Shown here: positions 6,790-8,991 of the stretch, one piece after another | How positions within the stretch are numbered: the first letter of the stretch is position 1 | Layout of the letters: each line of letters opens with the position of its first letter | Assembly (NCBI GenBank): GCA_947468255.1 | Contig: CANIMM010000116.1 | Span: forward strand, 1-8,991 | DNA: 8,991 nucleotides | Direction of reading: 5' to 3' | Origin: Chitinophagaceae bacterium | Lineage (GTDB): Bacteria > Bacteroidota > Bacteroidia > Chitinophagales > Chitinophagaceae | Made by a program: the position numbers and the translations under genes | Notes under the pieces: model-generated | What the model was told of the DNA's origin: nothing | Databases searched by the model: none | What the model saw: the letters and a program-made list of their open reading frames with translations, nothing else

Positions 6790-8142
6790 ATGAAAAACGA
6801 TGCTTCCAAACTTACTAATCCTAACCGTAGAGAATTCTTGCGGCAGGGTTCAATGCTGGCAGGTGGATTAATTGCGGCACCACTTATTTCAAATGCCAAT
6901 TATTTCTCTGGTGCTGATGATGTTATTAAGATCGTCCTTGTTGGATGTGGTGGCCGGGGAACTGGTGCTGCTTCCCAAGCGCTGTTGAGTAAGCAAAATG
7001 TAAGAATTGTGGCTATGGCAGATGCTTTTAGAGACAATTTGGATGCTTGCTATAAATCACTTACCAGTGATGAAATGGCAGAGTCTATCGGTGGTAGGGC
7101 TATCCTAAATACTAGGGTGGATATTCCTGAAGAAAGAAAATTCACAGGTTTTGACGGTTACTTAAAAGCGATTGCTCTTGCCGATGTAGTAGTATTGGCA
7201 ACTCCTCCAGGATTTAGACCTATTCATTTTGCTGAAGCCATCAAACAGAATAAGCATGTGTTCATGGAAAAGCCGGTTGCTACAGATCCTGCCGGAATTC
7301 AAAGTGTGTTGGCAACTGCTGCTATCGCCAAACAAAAAAAATTAAATGTGGTAGTAGGCTTGCAACGTCATTACCAAAATTCTTATCGTGAACTTTACAA
7401 AAGAAAGGATTTAATTGGAGACATCACTTCTATGCAAGCATGGTGGAACAATGATGGAGTATGGGTTAGGCCTAGGAAAGCTGGCCAGACAGAAATGGAG
7501 TACCAAATGCGTAACTGGTATTATTTTAACTGGTTGTGTGGGGATCATATTACCGAACAGCATGTACATAACCTAGATGCCGTTAACTGGTTTAAGGGAG
7601 GCTATCCAGTGAAGGCACAAGGAATGGGTGGTAGACAAGTTAGAAAAGGAAAAGAGCATGGAGAAATATTTGATCATCATTTTGTAGAGTATACTTACGC
7701 TGATGGAAGTATTTTGAATAGCCAATGTCGTCATATTCCGGGTACTACTAGTAAGGTGGATGAACTGTTTGTAGGAACAAAAGGTAAAATTCAGGCAGGT
7801 GCAGCCAATATTATTGATCACAATGGTAAAGTATTATTCCAGTTTGACAAGAAAACTGAAAATAATCCTTACCAAACGGAGCATGTTGAATTATTTGCCG
7901 CTATAGCAAAGGGAGAATATAAATTTGCGGATGCAGAAAATGGAGCTAAAAGCACCATGACTTCAATTCTTGGTCGTATGGCTACCTACACTGGTCAAAA
8001 GATAGAGTGGGATAAAGCTATTAATTGTGGACTTGACATTCATCCAAAGGAATACAGTTTTGATGCGTTGCCACCATTACTTCCAAATGCAGATGGCTTT
8101 TATCCGATTGCTATACCTGGGGTAACCAAGTATTCTATGTAA
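6790..8142 (+). CDS. Tat-exported Gfo/Idh/MocA family oxidoreductase
   Basis: This complete 450-residue oxidoreductase has a twin-arginine signal: NRREFLRQ with Arg13-Arg14, then a moderately hydrophobic stretch (SMLAGGLIAAPLIS) ending near residue 36. Tat export implies it is folded with its nicotinamide cofactor before reaching the periplasm. The Rossmann fold shows VGCGGRG at 51-57 and EKPV with Lys161; the C-terminal domain has EQHVHNLD at 256-263, where His260 matches the usual catalytic His. It is a paralogue of the truncated gene at the left edge but clearly divergent, with extra sequence between the GxGGRG and EKP motifs. GH109 glycosidases share the fold and Tat export but replace the EKP signature, so an oxidoreductase is preferred. 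The gene follows the SUMF1-like gene by 104 A/T-rich bases and ends at a strong terminator. The leader has no Shine-Dalgarno. Substrate is unknown; a glycoside or cyclitol is likely. Confidence 0.95.
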   Translation: MKNDASKLTNPNRREFLRQGSMLAGGLIAAPLISNANYFSGADDVIKIVLVGCGGRGTGAASQALLSKQNVRIVAMADAFRDNLDACYKSLTSDEMAESIGGRAILNTRVDIPEERKFTGFDGYLKAIALADVVVLATPPGFRPIHFAEAIKQNKHVFMEKPVATDPAGIQSVLATAAIAKQKKLNVVVGLQRHYQNSYRELYKRKDLIGDITSMQAWWNNDGVWVRPRKAGQTEMEYQMRNWYYFNWLCGDHITEQHVHNLDAVNWFKGGYPVKAQGMGGRQVRKGKEHGEIFDHHFVEYTYADGSILNSQCRHIPGTTSKVDELFVGTKGKIQAGAANIIDHNGKVLFQFDKKTENNPYQTEHVELFAAIAKGEYKFADAENGAKSTMTSILGRMATYTGQKIEWDKAINCGLDIHPKEYSFDALPPLLPNADGFYPIAIPGVTKYSM

Positions 8143-8172
8143 TTGGGGATGATTTAGTGTATAAATTTTTTG

Positions 8173-8219
8173 AACACCCTATCGCTGGCTATTGTGGCTT
8201 TTAGTGATAGGGTGTTTTT
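8173..8219 (+). terminator. intrinsic terminator after the Tat oxidoreductase gene
   Basis: A 14-bp stem pairs 8173-8186 (AACACCCTATCGCT) with 8203-8216, with one G:U pair (8184/8205), around a 16-base loop. It runs into TTTT at 8216-8219. It lies 31 bases past the stop. Its strength suggests the following dehydrogenase gene has its own promoter. Confidence 0.87.
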
Positions 8220-8288
8220 AACTTTTGGGGATTGAAAGTAAAATGCAATAATCAGCATTTGAAAAAGATTCATCCAAAAAAATGTTTT

Positions 8289-8296
8289 TATTATTG
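8289..8296 (+). promoter_or_regulatory. possible -7 element for the hydroxyacid dehydrogenase gene
   Basis: TATTATTG matches the Bacteroidota -7 consensus TAnnTTTG at five of six defined positions and would give a leader of roughly 15 bases before the GTG at 8318. The nearest TTTG (8258-8261) is 27 bases upstream, too far for a good -33 element. This is a weak call, supported mainly by the need for a promoter after the terminator at 8219. Confidence 0.22.
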
Positions 8297-8317
8297 TAAG
8301 AAATAAAATTATTTATT

Positions 8318-8991
8318 GTGCAGATAGTTATTACAGATGGGTTTACCCTAAATCCGGGAGACCTTAGTTGGAAGGATTTTCATGAGCTAGGTGAAGTGAT
8401 TTATCATGACCGAACTGCGAGTATCCAGATAGTGGAAAGGTGCAAAAATGCCCATGTTATTATTACCAATAAAACGCCTGTTTCTGCTGAAGTAATCGAT
8501 GCTGCAAAGGAGCTTCGATTGATTGCAGTTACGGCAACTGGATACAATATGGTAGATGTTGCGGCTGCTAAAAAAAGGGGTATCCTTGTTTGTAATGTGC
8601 CCGATTATGGAACGGATTCAGTTGCCCAACATACCTTTGCAATGTTGCTTGAGCTTACCAATCAGGTAGGGCTACATGCGGCCTCTGTAAAGTCAGGAGA
8701 TTGGGCCCGATCAGCAGATTGGTGTTATACCAAAGGAACAATTAAAGAATTGAAAGATAATACCATTGGGATAGTAGGACTTGGTAAAATAGGTATTCAA
8801 ATGGCAAAAATAGCAATGGCATTTGGGATGAAAGTTATCTATTACCGTGGTAAAAAAGGATTGGAAAATTTTACTGAAGTAAGTCTACAAGCGTTATTTG
8901 CTCAGGCTGATTTTATTTCTATTCACTGCCCACTTACGGCAGATAATAACGGATTTATAAATAAAGAATTGTTGGCTTTAATGAAGCCGTC
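8318..8991 (+). CDS. D-2-hydroxyacid dehydrogenase, 3'-truncated by the window edge
   Basis: The first 224 codons of an NAD(P)-dependent D-isomer-specific 2-hydroxyacid dehydrogenase are present; the family is usually about 310-330 residues, so about one third is missing. The GTG start is favoured because an in-frame TAA lies at 8297-8299 and no ATG, GTG or TTG falls between; the product then begins MQIVITDGF, typical of the family. The catalytic-domain half contains ATGYNMVD and NVPDYGTDSVAQHTFAMLL, closest in style to glycerate dehydrogenase/hydroxypyruvate reductase. The Rossmann motif GLGKIG is at 154-159. The acidic residue normally ending the second strand of NAD-specific members is replaced by YYRG at 175-178, hinting at NADP(H) use. 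The window stops at MKPS, just before the region with the catalytic Arg, Glu and His, so activity cannot be judged. It is separated from the preceding gene by a terminator and is probably a housekeeping or separate unit. Confidence 0.9.
   Translation, partial: MQIVITDGFTLNPGDLSWKDFHELGEVIYHDRTASIQIVERCKNAHVIITNKTPVSAEVIDAAKELRLIAVTATGYNMVDVAAAKKRGILVCNVPDYGTDSVAQHTFAMLLELTNQVGLHAASVKSGDWARSADWCYTKGTIKELKDNTIGIVGLGKIGIQMAKIAMAFGMKVIYYRGKKGLENFTEVSLQALFAQADFISIHCPLTADNNGFINKELLALMKP

Noticed and set aside
6790..8142. GH109 alpha-N-acetylgalactosaminidase
   Set aside because: GH109 shares the fold and often Tat export, but lacks the canonical EKP signature; here EKPV with Lys161 is intact, which points to an ordinary oxidoreductase.
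1..8991. tRNA/rRNA genes, CRISPR arrays, insertion sequences, defence or toxin genes
   Set aside because: Coding genes fill nearly all of the window, no gap exceeds about 175 bases, and no spaced repeats, transposase motifs or cloverleaf-like segments were seen.

Overview
The window looks like an ordinary chromosomal segment of a Bacteroidota bacterium, probably of the Chitinophagaceae type; this placement is inference from gene content and style. The DNA is AT-rich (about 40% GC by eye). Starts are preceded by A/T-rich leaders with no clear Shine-Dalgarno. The gene set (Tat-exported Gfo/Idh/MocA oxidoreductase, DUF1080/3-keto-disaccharide hydrolase, modular sialate O-acetylesterase, SUMF1-like protein) is typical of glycan-degrading Bacteroidota. 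All seven genes lie on the + strand. There are no RNA genes, mobile elements, CRISPR arrays or gene-free stretches above about 175 bases.

Region 1 (1-4494) is a probable three-gene glycan module: the 3' part of a Gfo/Idh/MocA oxidoreductase (cut by the left edge), a secreted protein with two tandem DUF1080 domains, and a secreted SGNH-type sialate O-acetylesterase-like protein. Gaps are 66 and 39 bases, and the group ends at a strong intrinsic terminator (4526-4560). Known Gfo/Idh/MocA enzymes such as ThuB oxidise sugar hydroxyls to 3-keto sugars, and DUF1080 proteins have been tied to cleavage of 3-keto-glycosides. The module therefore suggests deacetylation, C3 oxidation and keto-assisted glycoside cleavage outside the cytoplasm.

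Region 2 (4654-8142) holds apbE (FAD:protein FMN transferase), a secreted FGE/SUMF1-fold protein lacking the catalytic cysteines of true formylglycine-generating enzymes, and a second Gfo/Idh/MocA oxidoreductase with a clear twin-arginine signal. It ends at a second strong terminator (8173-8219).

Region 3 (8318-8991) is the 5' part of a D-2-hydroxyacid dehydrogenase starting at GTG and running off the right edge.

Nothing here clearly proves a new system. The most interesting points are the combined oxidation/DUF1080/esterase locus, the cysteine-less FGE-like protein, and the flavinylation enzyme with no visible target beside exported redox enzymes.
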